From: Owenia fusiformis
Lineage: Eukaryota > Annelida > Polychaeta > Sabellida > Oweniidae
Reading direction: 5' to 3'
Length of the DNA stretch: 64,000 bases
Assembly: GCA_903813345.2 (NCBI GenBank)
Contig: CAIIXF020000008.1
Span: forward strand, 27,884,822-27,948,821
Numbering within the stretch: the stretch's first letter is position 1; every line of letters starts with the position of its first letter. Of the stretch, positions 22,301 to 34,339 are shown one piece after another. A model generated the notes under the pieces. The model saw only the letters and a program-made list of their open reading frames with translations, made no database searches and was not told where the DNA came from. Made by a program: the position numbers and the translations under genes.

Positions 22301-25300
22301 TGTTTATTTAAACACTACAGGTAATTCTAATTGAGATATACTTCATCTTTATATTTTCACTAACTGATATCTAAGATGAAAATATGGGTGCCGCAAAATG
22401 ACATCAAACTCTCAGAGGAAGTGTACCATGTAATTCATACAATTTTTGAGCCTTTGGAGTTGCCCACTGCACAGGTGATCCACTCTATTACGCTGGTTAC
22501 CGAAACGGTTTGTTTCAGTTGGTTTAAGTTTTAATGGTATTCAAACAACCACATGCATGTACCAGTACATGTTATTTTATTCACCATTTCATTGGTTGAT
22601 TGATTTTTCTAATCAGAGATACCAGAATTTCTTTTTCCACGCCGCAGCAGAATAAATGCATGATTTTTAGTTTTGAAAAAATTTGCAATATATCATCTCT
22701 ATTTTGTTACTAAATACAGGGTGGTCAAAAAATGGAAACCCTGCATTTTCCTTATATCTCTGTCATTTAAAAAATACTCCCTGATATTTCACACATTTGT
22801 ACATCATTCAATTTCCTACTACCCTAATAAAATTCATGACCATCAGACTGATAGTCATAATTTTACAGCACTTTGAATAGCATGCTTCAGGTTTGGCCAT
22901 CATCACGCTTTAGGCAAACCTGCACAGTTTTGAATGATTCAAATGCATTCCTCAGCAAGTATGGCCTGAATGACATGGATGATCTCACTTTTGAAGTTTG
23001 CAATTGTCCTGAGTTTATTCTCATTCACTCTATCTCTGCCATATTCCAACAGATAGGGACATTATTGACGACGAGTGCAGGTTTCCCACCAGCGCAATAG
23101 TGGCAACTGGGGCATGTTCTCTAAAGTACTGTAACATTTTGACTATCAATCTGATGGTCATGAAATACAGTAGGCTGGTAGGAAATTGAATGATGTACAA
23201 ATTTGTAAAATATCAGGGAGTTTTTTCTTAAATGACAAAGATATGAGGAAAATGGTGTAAGACTTTCCATGTTTTGACCACCCTGTATATCTGTCTGTTG
23301 TTCAAATACATGTATACATTAGAAAATATGCCAGTTTTATTTGATTTTCACACTATTTTAACAAAAAATGCCATGAAAAAATGTTGCGATAAAATGCAGA
23401 ATTTCACATTTTGGCTTGCAGAATTTTGCATTTTGTAGTGCATATATCACTGGGTATCCCAGATCCCAATAGTAATACACCCAATCTATGTCATCATAGA
23501 CTGAGCATGTAAAGATACCCAATCTACACAATTTAAGTGGAATTTTTATTAATTATTAATTCCATAGCCAGAATTTCTCATGATCCATTTTCAACCCATT
23601 ATAATGACAACACAAGGTCATAACTGAAGAAAATAGTAGAAATACAAGACTGTAGCACAAGTCAACATACAAGGGACATGTTCAAGTATAACTCTAGCTC
23701 TACTTATCACATTATTTATCACCAATAAAATTTATCTTAAAAGAACATGACATAAAGTAAGAGGCATCATGTTACTCACTTCAAGAGCCATGTTAGATTT
23801 TGAAACTTATGGCTCTCCAATGGAGAAATGGACAGCTGAATAATAGTGACCTTTGAAACACGAATTAAGTCGATCTGCGGCTTACTTTTGTTCTCTAACT
23901 ATGTCTCTTTATTCATGTTTTAAAGGTCACTATTATTCCAGTGTCCAGTGCGCCGTGGGAAAGCTATTATATCAAAATCCACATAGCTTTCTCAGGAAGT
24001 AAGCATCATGGTTTTAACCAAGGTTGGGATTAAGTTTCCTAGAGACATGATAGTACAGTATTTATGTTGAACTACACATGTACATGTACTAGTGTATAAT
24101 AAACTCCTCTTAGTAATTGGAAACTGCAGATTTTGATTATGGGGGTGGTAAAGAAGTCTGATATGGTGTTTTTGTTAATAAAATGACACAATTTGATGGG
24201 CTTAACAATAAAAATGGTAAAATGTGATATTTTGATGACAAAAAATAGGCAAAAGTATGAGATAAAAGTAAAAGATTGTGTTTTTTAATGATGACCATGC
24301 CCTTTCAGTTTTCTAATGAAGTGAACACAAAGATCACTTTTAAAGATACATTAATATCATAACTATGTGAGAATTCACTTATAAACTCATTTGTATTTGT
24401 TTAGGGAAAGGTGCAACTGTACTGACATTTTTTATGATTACATGGTTGCAGATGTGCAACATAAGTCCCTAGGAGTAGGACAATGTTAAGTGATCAAAGT
24501 GTCAAGCATCCTCGGAAACATCTTTCAAAGTCATCTAAGATACAACTGGACATGACAACTTATTTAAGAACAATTATATATATATATATATTATTGTACT
24601 TTATTGACCACTTGAACATTTTATAACCTTTACATTTGTTGTTAACATTTTCTACTGTCTAAGTTGATGGCGATATTGGATTTCCATTTTCTTACACATT
24701 TTAAGTTTTATTTATATTTTATTGCATAAATTTTTCCCATGTCGGTACCATGTCAGCTGGCTGTTCTTTATTGCAACGGACACTGGTCTATGTTTACTCT
24801 GCAGTAAATAACCAACAAAGTAAATCATTAGAGTCCACACAATATACTCTCATGTTGCCAGTATCAGCTGTTATGATATTGTCCAGTTCTTCTGTGCATA
24901 CATCACTAGGGCCATTCAGTTGTCCACTGTCTTTGCCATGGGAGCAGTAATTGAAAACTACCTCCTGAAAACTACCTCCATACTGAAGACTTGAATCATG
25001 TGTTTGTCTCTATCAGCCACTATTACAATGTCTTAACTATTGACTCTTATACTTGAAGGGTTCATAACGCCAACACTTACAGAACATTAGATTTTCCCAG
25101 TGTAGTTGTAGATACAACTTATTTTGGAATACACCATTGATTTTTGATGCCTTCACCTAAAGTAAGAGTATTTACTTTATACATAGGGATTACAGAATTT
25201 GATATATACCACCAAGCGCAATAAAATCTCTATAAATTTTATGTGCCCCAACAATGGTAGATCTTATTTCGAAGAGCGATGGATTGTATATGAAGATTCT

Positions 25301-28300
25301 ATGAGTATCTGAATAAATGGTAATATTTCCATTCTGTTGAAGCACCATTCCTGTAATGTAACCCAGATTTTTTCTTGCAACCAAAACTTCATTCATTGGT
25401 TTGTAATTTTGCTGAGAATACATTATTTGTCCAAATTCTATTGGTTCGAAAACCATTTGTTGAGGGAATGGAGTTTGGACTATTGGGTTTTGGATGGATG
25501 GAATTCGGACCATTGGGTTTTGGACCAATTGGACAATTTCTTTTGGCTCAACTGTTTCCCCTGTGCTATTCAAGCTTCTCGAGTCATTTTCAACTGAAAC
25601 ATCCTCTTTTATTTCCCTCTTATTTTCAAACATTTCTGAACTGACCAGTTTTCCAAGAGTCAGCTTTGTATGTGCTATGGATCCTTGTTGAAAGGTATAG
25701 TCTTTTCCTTGAACCTGAAATATACAAAATGTTGATACGTAAATTCGTAAAGTGGCTTTAGTTTTAATGAAAGTTTGAATAAATGCAATGCGATTTCTGA
25801 TTTTTTTATAATATTTAACTAAAAAACAGCAACTCCTCGGAGAGCAAATCCCAACAAACAAAACATTTTTAAAATTTTGGACATTACATGATAGAAATAA
25901 TCAAACAATAGTAGAGTGTCTCATTTTGGCAAAATCTACACCCATGATATGACATAATGCCATATATTAAATTCTTTCTTGAGCAGAGATCTTGTGACCA
26001 TAAACCATTAACATATCAAAGGACAAGGTGCAATTATTGGCAAATATCCCTATGGTCAAAATGAATCATTCGTAGGTGTAACATGAAGAATAAAATGTCA
26101 TATAATACTTTGGAAAATATTAAAGTGCTCGGACACACATACGCTGAGATAGGGATCATTTCGTTCAGTAAGGTTGTATTGACTTACATGGGGCTGTGCA
26201 CCATTGACTTAACATGAGGATATCAGCAGATCCCAATAGAGGCCATTGGTTTCAATTGATTATCACAGAAATACCAAAAATACACTATGACCTGAATCGA
26301 TTGCAAACTTATTAATTTCACAATACGACACAAATGGTTTATCTCATCAAATGTGCAAATATGAAGTTTGCAATCGATTCTGGTCATACTTAAAATTAAA
26401 AGATTGTACATTTTTTCATCATTTTTTTCCCTACAAAATGGCTATAGAAAAATGCTCCAAAAACAACTTTTACACTTATCAAATATCATACAAGTTTGTA
26501 AAACCAAAGATTATACTATTATATTTCATTATGTAGTAACATATTTGGATAAGATGCAGGGATGCATAGGATGTAAATGGATTTTGACAGACACAAAAAT
26601 ACTTCCTGGTTTGGAATCTATGCCTCTACACTTTATGATTGAATTATGACCCTAATAAGTGGCCTATACATCAATACAGTGCTGAATATAGGTCAACAAG
26701 ATACTAGTGTGCATATAAATGTAATAATTGAAGCAGAATACTCATTTTGAAAAATCAGATGAATTATTTTTTTCCCATGGGGAGATCCCAATGGCGGGTG
26801 TATAAGGTCCTTTGAACCAAATCTAGTAACTGATGTTTGTTTTTTCAGAAAAACTCATTTTCTGAATAGTTAGTGGGCATTTTGAATTCAGCATTTCTTT
26901 TTGACCAGCATCCTATGCCATTAAGGCATCGGCACATAAAATCTGAACCAAACCTGGCAAATGGTATTTGAGTTATTGAATTTATGAAATAAGGTAGGCA
27001 TTTTGAATTCAGCAGTCATTTTGAAATATTTTTTTATGTCCATTTGGCATCATCATATAAGATTTGAACCAAATCCATCAGCTGGTATTTTAGCTATCAA
27101 ACATTGCATTTTCAGGGAAAATGGCGGCCATTTTTAATTGAGTGTCAATTTTGTAAATGCTTCATTGAGCATGTCCTTTGCCCATAATTTATTAGACCAT
27201 GAAATTTGGAACTACTGAATGTACTATGTACTACTATGTTCGGTGGGATAACAAAACTTAATCACCCAAGTTTTCAGATAGTTAAATTGTAAAGCTTAAA
27301 ATATTTTTTGAAAATGTTAATTAAAATCATCTAGACATTGTACAGGGTGGGCCACAAAAATGTCCATATTATTTTACTTCGACGTAACCTTTTTGAAAAT
27401 ATATGGATATCAAAAAAATTTTGACAGGATATGCAAAAATCAATTTTACAAATGTTCCCAAAGTTGGATGGATCAATCTCTAAGGGTTTTTGAAAACTGA
27501 AGGTTAGCAGACCCTTGGAGTCTACGAGGGGTGATCAATAAGTAATGGACTCTTTTTTACACAGATACTTTTTATGGACCAATCCCTTTGATTTTCTCAC
27601 CAGTGATACATCATTCAATTATCTATCAACTCTGAAGATTTGAAAACAAAACATGTAATATATTTTGATATATCTTTATTTCCGTGAAGGAGGTATAGGT
27701 ACCCCGGGACCGACATGAAGTCAAACAAACTGAAGCTATTTTAGCTTGTTTAACATGTAACGCAGTTTAATGTAGGCTGAACAAAACAAACCATAATGGT
27801 CATGAATTACCCCATTTTGTTTTGCCATAGTTGATTTTGAATATTTTATCATCACTATGTTGTATTCATGCCATATTCATTGTACAGGGCCCTTTACATA
27901 GGTTCAACAAAGTGCTACATGTACACAATTCCTCATCCTCTTAACTTAAGATTGTGAGACTAGACTGGATCCATTCTCTGAGATGGTAGCAAGATGCAGT
28001 TGCACGGGTTGTTTTATTTCATCAATGTCAATAAACCTGCGTCCCTTCTCTATAGAAATAAGTAGTATAAGTCACATGTGGGCAGATCTGGACAATATGG
28101 TGCTTTGGCCAAGGGTACAATTTTGAGGTCCAGGGATATTGTTTTCTGAACATTTTGAGATCTGTGGGCAGGTGCATTGTCTATATAGAGTAGGGTGTTT
28201 CCTTCTCTCACCAACCCGTTCCTCCATAATGCTTCCTCAAATTGACCTGCAAACCCTGACCATACAACACTCTGACATCACAATACTTACTGTTCATGTG

Positions 28301-31300
28301 TTACCAGTCAGCAAAATATTTCAAACAACACAACTCTTTGCATATAAAAAAGGTTTAGATCTAACAGAAATTCGCCAAACTGGCTAAAAACTGAATATGT
28401 GACATAAATGTCGGTCCCGGGGTACCTGCACCTCCTTCACGGAAATAAGGATATATCAACATGTATTATATTATATTTTGTCTTCAAATCTTCAGAATTG
28501 ATAGATAATTGAATGATGTATCACTGGTAGGAAAATCAAAGGGATGGGTTAATAAAAAGTATCTGTGTAAAAAAGCGTCCATTACTTATTGATCACCCCT
28601 CGTATATGTAAAATTACAGATTTCAGGATGAAATCCAAAGCAACAATTTTACAATGATAATAGTCATGCCTCAAATAACATTTCCAGATTGACATTTTAA
28701 ACATTCAGCCAGAGAAATATATTATGACTTGTCTCATGTAAACACTTTTGTAATTTATATTCCCGAGAGAAATTATGGCATTGGGAGTGATTTGAGACTG
28801 ATAAGGAAGATTATAGATGGACTGGTTCAACATCAAGAAAAAGGAACTGGTAGGTGAAAGTCTGGATGAAAAATGATGTTCTCTTATTAGCTTGTAATTT
28901 ATATTTAGTATTAATCCGAATCCTAAAGGACAATAAAGAAACAGGTTCTTTATTATGTGGGCTCAATCAGGCACCATACTGATCTTTCTTGCCACAAACA
29001 AGATCTCAGAATAGCTTTCACTTTCAGCTTTCTCTTGATGCTGAATCAGTTTTTCATCATCTTACTTATTTTTCTTTATGATACTTCTAATATTCCATTT
29101 TTGTGTGCAAATTATTTCAGAATATACTGAACACCCTATCCCATGTGCTTCTCTGAGAGACTAAACAATATGTCAATCTGGTACTTTAATTAGAGGCATG
29201 ATTAAGATCAGTGTAAAATTGTTGCTTCGAAAAACATTCTGAAATCTTTAATAATTTTTTTAATAGACCCCTAGTGTCTGTTTACCAATATAATTCAAAA
29301 AAACTAGAGATTTATTTATCCCACTTCAGGAACATTGAGAACAATGCATTTTCAAAAAAGGTTATGTATATGGACGTTTTTTTGCCCTACCTGTACAAGC
29401 AAATGTAGATACATGTATAAACAAACCTGAATCTTCTCAAATCTGTTTGCATCTTCTTCCATGATTGCGATTTGATGCTTTTGATTTAGTTCAGTTCTCA
29501 TTTTTAGAATCTCAACTGCATGGCCATGTGACAAAAGACTATGCAAAAACTGTTTCGATTGTTCTATTTCTTGGCCCTTTACATCAAGCTCCTTGAATGA
29601 AGCATGTAAGCTCTGTACTTCAGTCTCAATGATGTCAATTTGCTTATCAAAGTATCTGTCAATATATTCATGGAATCGTGTACGATCTTGATTTATTTTC
29701 ATTTTCAAGTCTTCGTTTTCCTTTAGTTTCAATTCATGAGTTTGTTTGATGTTTGTTTTGTATGCGGTGCATTTGGCATCAGTGATGTCCAAAATTTGTT
29801 TCAGCTGTTCTCTATCAGTTGATACTTCATCATAAATATCAGAACAAGAATGTTTAGAATGTCCAGTCACATAGCATGTCGAACATATAACACAGCTATC
29901 ATCCCTGCAATAATACTTCAGTGTTTCTCTCGGATGTTTTTCACAATATATGCTCCTTTCAGTAATTATCTTCATTGCATTAGATAAGTCAACAGATACA
30001 TCTCCTGTTAGTTTGAGAACTTTGTGGTCTTTTGATGATTTAAGCCGTGAATGCACGCTGGAACAGCTGTTGCAAAGTTTGTTTGTACAATCCAGACATT
30101 TTATTATGGCTCGCACTTTCTCCCCACCTTCGTTACAAACATCGCAAAATTCACCAGTTTCTGATGTACTTTGAAGTACATCGAGTAACGTATTCAATAA
30201 AAAGTTTGGTTTGATCGCTTTTAAACCTCCATCTGGCACAACCATCTGTTCCTTACATATTGGGCAGGGCAGCTTGTTGCCAATCAGATTCAGTGTTGCC
30301 CAAGTGTCTATACAACCAAGGCAAAAAGTATGTAGACAAGGCAACACTTTGGGATCTGTAAACTGTTCCAGGCATATCGAACATGTCAAAATATCCTTGA
30401 ATTTCTCCTCTTGTGTAGTTGATGCAGACGCCATTATTCTTATTAACGAGCTCCTGTTTGAATAAAATTGACCCTGTCCAATAATGGTTTATAAACTGTA
30501 TGTATTTGAAGATCAATAAGTACAAATAGCTCTTGACACGATGAAGATCTACTTACCAATCAACTGAAGATAAACTAGCAATTTTTCTAAACCTACAACT
30601 TTAGCACTTTGGAGACATGAATTTATCAGTAAACTCAAGTGGTGTGACATGAAATAAATGGTGATTGAAGTGTTTAGAAAAATTGCTCATGTAGTTTAAC
30701 TAGTATATTCAGTTCATTGGTTAGTACAGGTGTAGTAGTCCCAGCACTTTGACCAACCAGATGATTTTTGCTGTAATTTGAAAAGTAGTGGAGTGATTTT
30801 GTTCATATTTGGTATGTGAATACCATAAGCATGGCACAATGTCTTAGATGACAACTTTGGTAAATTTTGAAAAATGGCCGTCATTTTAATGTTGTTTACT
30901 GTAACTCTAAAAGTAGTGGAGTGATTTTGTTCATATTTGATATGTGAATACTATAAGCATGGCACACTGTCTGATGACACTTAGGGAAGTAGGTGGCCGT
31001 TTTGAAAAAGGGCTTCCATTTTTACATTTTTTAATATGACTCTAAAAGTAGTGGAGCGATTTTGTTCATATTTGATATCACTGAATACTATAAGTATGGC
31101 CAGTTAAATCGCAACATACCCCTTTATGATCTTGAAATATCAATATTTTCATTAATCATGGACCAATTCTAGTGAATTATGGCTCAAAACATTGAATATT
31201 AGATTTTCTTTTTTTGATTTTCTAATGATATTTGATGAATGGCTTCTCAGACTTTTTTTGGACCACCCTGTACATCATAATTCCAATTATTTTACCATTG

Positions 31301-34024
31301 CTAGAACCTGTGTACATGATTGATTGATTTAATATCATGTCATCAAAAGTACCATATTAGAGCATATTTCACAGCTCCCTCCATTTTTGGATTGTAAACT
31401 GTATTGTCATCATTTTCCCTGCCGTAATGCCCACTTATTTTCTATTTTTTAAAGGAAATTGTACGAAGGGTTCACTTCTCAATTTTTCCAAGTGGAAAAT
31501 TGGAACCACAAAATTGTCAGATACCAATACCAAATATGACTTTTAATGTCAAAACTCCTGATTTGCATATTATTCCATCTTATGTAAGTCCATCTGTCCA
31601 GACAATAACTCAAATACCGTTAGACCAATATTGTTTATATTTTATATGTAAATGCCCCATGGAAATGCAAATTTTGCTCGAAAGTCAATTTCAAAATGGC
31701 TGAGGGTTTCAAAATGGCTGCCATATTAGTGTAAATTTTACAGTTATATTAGGTACAAAATATAAAACTGTAATATAAATGCTTTTAAATGCAAAAAATT
31801 TATACTGATTAATGGGTGATATATTGTTATGGTCTCCGTTTTTTGTGAAGGCGGTTGGTGGTTGGCAGTTGGCCATCAGCAGTTGGCTTCTGTAACAAAT
31901 GGTGGTGACATTTTGCATGTTAATGCCTTGAGTAAAAATGGCAGCCATGGCTGTATGATGGGGTTTGTTATCTAATTACTATTTTGCTTTTAATTTTAAT
32001 TATTAGGCTTTTAAAAAAAATGCTCATATATTGGAAGGGCCTGAGGGTCAGGAATATTTCATTAGATTTATTGCCCCAAGGGTGGGGAAATTGACACAGT
32101 TATTTGGCCCCGGGGTAAGGAATTAGACAGGCCAACATTTTTTGTCAAATTCCCCATCGATGCACACATGGGGGATCTCACGCAAACTTTTTTTCAAGAT
32201 TTTAATAAAATCCCTCTAAGAGATACATCAAAATTAGCACAATTATACATCTAATATAGTTAACAAATTGTCATGAGTAGGTATGGATCAAATCTTTATA
32301 TAATGCTGCAAAACTATATTTTTAATATGATTTATTAAAGGTACCATTTATAGCATTTTTTAGGTTCATTATGCAGACTTGCCAACCTAAAATGAAAATT
32401 TTTCGGGAGATTTAAAAAAAAATTGCGGTACTTTTTTTAAAAACCGGGAGGTTTTGCGGGAGTTTTTTGAAAAAAAGCGGGAGTTTTTACAGGAGATTTT
32501 TGTAAAAACTGTAGTTTTTACGGGAGATTTTTTAAAAAAGGTATTTTTCGCGGTAAATTTTAAAAAATGTGACTTTTTTACGGAAGATTTCAGAAAAAAC
32601 AGGAGTTTTTACGGTAGGTTTTGAAAAAACTGGAGTTTTTGCGGTAGATTTTTTAAAAAACGGGAGTTTTTACGGTAGATTTCTCATAAAACTGGAGTTT
32701 TACGGTAGATTCTGAAAAAACTGGAGTTTTTACGGTAGATTTCGGAAAAAACTGGAGTTTTTACTTTAGATTTTGAAAAAACGGGTTTTTTACGGTAGAT
32801 TTTGAAAGAAGGGGAGTTTTTATGGTAGATTTCGGAAAAACAGGAGTTCTTAGGGTAGGTTTCTGAAAAAACGGGTGTTTTTACGGTAGATTTTGAAAAA
32901 TCTACTTTGGTGTGCAAACTTATACCGAACTGATCACAGAAAAGCAATTTGAATCATGGGAATGAAGTACTTTTAAGTTATTTATGAAAGTATCGATAGT
33001 GAACCATGGGAGCCAATCCTTCTTGGAGTAAAAGAAAGAAGCGTGCCTGCAGTAATCAAGGTCACAAATTTGTCAAATTCCTTTTAAATACAGTAGATTT
33101 CCGACAGTAAAAAACTGAGATTTTACGGGAGGTATACCAAGAATACGGGAGATTTTACGGGAGTTATTCCAGAAAACGGGAGATTTTACGGGAGTTATAC
33201 CAAGAATATGGGAGATTTTACGGGAGTTATACCAGAATACGGAGATTTTACGGGAGATTTCAGCAGAAATACGGGAGATTTTACGGCCATATTTTTTTAA
33301 AATATTACGGGAGATTTTAGTAGAAATACGGTACAGGAGTTTACGGGAGTTTGGTATTTTTTACGGAAAAACCAAAAATTTACGGGAGATTCCCGTAAAA
33401 AAACAGGAGGTTGGCAAGTCTGTTATGGACTTATCGAAGTGCATAAATTGCAATAAAGATGACGTCAAGCAGCATATTCAGTGCTGCAATTTGTGCAACT
33501 GCGGCACTTTTTAGCCAAAGTGATTAGCTTAAATGTGAACCTATATACACTTCAATCCAGTCTTCTCTTGCAAAAAGAACCTCAGAGTTTTAATTCAGAC
33601 AACATGAGTTTAAATATCAAATGCCATTTGTACTCAGATGATATATACAGAATATCAAATTTTGAGTGATATCATTCTTATCAACGAGTTGATATTAGAT
33701 TATCAACAAAATAAACTTAATATAACATATGCTCATATTTCAATTTTTCAGGTGACAGAAAATATGAATGGTTATACAACAAATGGTGCTATAAAGAAGA
33801 CTCTGCCAGCGTTAGGACTGACCTGGTCCAACTTGGTGACTACAAGGATTGTTCTATCAAGGACCCCACACACACTAACAGTTGGACATTCTGACAATTC
33901 AGGTGATTGTATAGAGAAATATGAGACTCCTGTGAGAGCAATGGAAATCATATTTGACTCACACCTCCCCAACAATGTGTGCCATTATGTAATTGATCAA
34001 GAAGGTGTGAAGGGTATAAGTTGA
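19324..34024 (+). CDS. XRCC3: RAD51 paralog XRCC3, complete
   Basis: Homologous-recombination ATPase of the CX3 complex (with RAD51C), acting in the nucleus in strand-exchange and fork repair. Eight coding exons: 19324-19372, 19758-19895, 20548-20637, 21006-21128, 21438-21571, 21793-21890, 22173-22287, 33752-34024. All are GT-AG with continuous phase, giving 339 residues against 346 in human. The start MNNLDVHPRTISSLKK matches the human LDLNPRIIAAIKK region. Exon 4 has Walker A GESASGKT, exon 5 AAYICTEDVFPNKRL, exon 6 Walker B LIVIDS, exon 7 NIPVVCINQ, exon 8 LGLTWSNLVTTR. The last intron spans 22288-33751 and hosts a TRIM gene on the other strand. The 5' edge of exon 2 and the 3' end of exon 8 are each tandemly duplicated nearby. 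All ATPase motifs are intact. Confidence 0.97.
19640..19831 (+). repeat. 96-bp x2 duplication of the XRCC3 exon 2 5' edge
   Basis: TTTGTGTCTTGTCTAATTTTA occurs at 19640 and 19736, each followed by AATAACAGACCTGACATCTC and coding for SLLSRSAPDIE. In the upstream copy the acceptor AG is lost (TTTTATG in place of TTTTAG), so only the second copy can be the exon. Confidence 0.92.
20016..20324 (+). repeat. Two adjacent copies of a GTCACCACC-type short repeat
   Basis: Each copy opens TTATGTCACCACCA and closes GGTGACATTTTG...TTAATGCCTTG (first 20016-20163, second about 20169-20324). Between lie strings of TTGGCAGTTGG/GGTGTTTGG-like words. Further copies are at 20700-20840, 31814-31930, 62910-63014 and 63191-63350. 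The 34552-35715 element has the same plan with CCCC for CACC. Confidence 0.75.
20700..20840 (+). repeat. GTCACCACC-type short repeat, truncated copy
   Basis: Carries the GGTGTTTGGCAGTTGGTG interior and the TGCTGACATTTTGCGTG...TTAATGCCTTG end; the left end is lost. Lies in an XRCC3 intron. Confidence 0.6.
22717..23285. mobile_element. 569-bp Tc1/mariner-type MITE
   Basis: Ends CAGGGTGGTCAAAAA and its reverse complement, flanked by TA on both sides (22715-22716 and 23286-23287). The inverted arms extend about 170 bp. The centre has an ORF (22873-23100) with no recognisable transposase motif. Lies in the last XRCC3 intron. Confidence 0.8.
23286..24793. other. XRCC3 intron stretch without a gene
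   Basis: AT-rich. It holds a small inverted repeat (AATAATAGTGACCTTT near 23837 against AAAGGTCACTATTATT near 23923) and an (AT)n run near 24,576. No exon is recognised on either strand. Confidence 0.5.
24794..25189 (-). pseudogene. Decayed NHL-repeat blades downstream of the TRIM gene
   Basis: Minus-strand translation gives NHL-type blades in different frames, separated by stops. One near 25032-24979 reads DIVIVADRDKHMIQVFSM. Another, at about 24950-24794, includes GPSDVCTEELDNIITADTG and ends at a stop. NHL beta-propellers usually have about six blades at the end of TRIM-NHL proteins. This stretch therefore looks like the lost end of the TRIM gene's propeller, now beyond its stop at 25190. 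Short undetected introns could restore part of it, but the frame changes argue for decay. Confidence 0.6.
25190..30434 (-). CDS. TRIM family E3 ubiquitin ligase, RING-B-box-coiled-coil with truncated NHL end
   Basis: Predicted ubiquitin ligase, nested antisense in the last XRCC3 intron. Two coding exons: 30434-29427 and 25714-25190, 510 residues, phase 0 junction; the donor is weak (CAG/GTTTGT). RING C3HC4 at residues 18-60 (CSIC, CLHTFC, CPIC). B-box 1 about 97-140 (CDVCNEGG...CLDC). B-box 2 about 162-200 (YCEKHPRETLKYYC, CSTC, H). Helical coiled-coil-like region about 205-335. The second exon gives a linker and a single NHL-like blade (GYITGMVLQQNGNITIYS), then stops, where relatives of the TRIM2/3/32/56 type carry a full propeller. 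Reading through the weak donor would give a 360-residue form without NHL. It may be a young truncated gene or one in decline; the RING and B-boxes are intact. Confidence 0.85.
26035..26840. repeat. Dispersed repeat R1, copy 3
   Basis: Longest uninterrupted copy. It includes GCAATCGATTCTGGTCATAC, the TACAAAATGGCTATAGAAAA segment and GGGGAGATCCCAATGGCGGG. It provides the empty-site comparison for the element at 14330-15481. It lies in the TRIM intron. ORFs at 26223-26649 are inside the repeat and not genes. Confidence 0.7.
26860..27145. repeat. Diverged tandem repeat, about 130-bp unit
   Basis: Recurring TTTTGAATTCAGCA, TGAACCAAA and GGCGGCCATTTTT-like words, about three copies, in the TRIM intron. 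Similar architecture recurs at 30770-31100 and 34970-35640. Confidence 0.55.
27525..28602 (-). mobile_element. Mariner-family transposon, decayed
   Basis: Ends CGAGGGGTGATCAATAAGT and its reverse complement, flanked by TA (27523-27524 and 28603-28604). The inverted arms extend about 200 bp. On the minus strand around 28197-28019 a transposase fragment reads DNAPAHRS, then PYCPDLPTCD, the catalytic-D region of mariner transposases (usual form DNAPAHRS...PYSPDLAPCD). Later stops show it is dead. It sits in the TRIM intron inside the XRCC3 intron. Confidence 0.88.
30770..31100. repeat. About 130-bp x3 tandem repeat
   Basis: AGTAGTGGAG(T/C)GATTTTG at 30784, 30912 and 31047. Units include GTATGGC/GCATGGCACA and a GGCCGT(C/T)ATTTT-like word. 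It lies upstream of the TRIM start and ends near an orphan transposon terminus, GGACCACCCTGTAC, at about 31261. Confidence 0.75.
31280..32373. other. XRCC3 intron stretch without a gene
   Basis: Holds a GTCACCACC-type repeat copy at 31814-31930 (GGTGACATTTTGCATG...TTAATGCCTTG) and unique AT-rich sequence. No exon is recognised. Confidence 0.5.
32374..33422. mobile_element. Inverted-repeat element filled with ACGGGAG-type minisatellite, 5-bp flank repeat
   Basis: Left end CAGACTTGCCAACCT, right end AGGTTGGCAAGTCTG, with TTATG immediately outside both ends (32369-32373 and 33423-33427). The interior is almost wholly a diverged tandem array of about 30-35 bp units built on GGTAGATTTTGAAAAAAC and ACGGGAGATTTTACGGGAG. 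The first part (to about 32,900) and the last part (from about 33,110) differ in unit. The short minus-strand ORF 32684-32947 is an artefact of the array. Confidence 0.75.
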
Positions 34025-34300
34025 TATTTTGTGACTAATGCTTGGATATATATGTGGTGATGCACATGGTTTTGGGCACAATTAACAGTGGATTTACTGG
34101 TAAGAGTAATGGAGAATCATATTTGACACCACATATTTGACACGCACACCTAGCCAACAATATGTGCCATTATGTAATTGATCAAGAGGGCGTGAAGTGT
34201 ATAAGTTGATAGCTACATGTACATAGTGCCCTGGATATATGTGATGATGCTTATGTTTTTGGGCATGATTAACAGTGGATTTTACCAAGGAATAGACACA
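33940..34300 (+). repeat. About 186-bp duplication of the XRCC3 terminal exon end
   Basis: The last about 70 nt of exon 8, the stop codon and about 60 nt of 3' sequence are repeated downstream. GTGCCATTATGTAATTGATC lies at 33979 and 34165. The second copy also ends GTATAAGTTGATA, including the TGA stop. A third, partial copy of the 3' part (GGATAAATATGAAGATGCTA) starts near 34,340. Confidence 0.88.
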
Positions 34301-34339
34301 GTTTTAGAAACGCTGGTTAACATAGATAGCCATATATGC

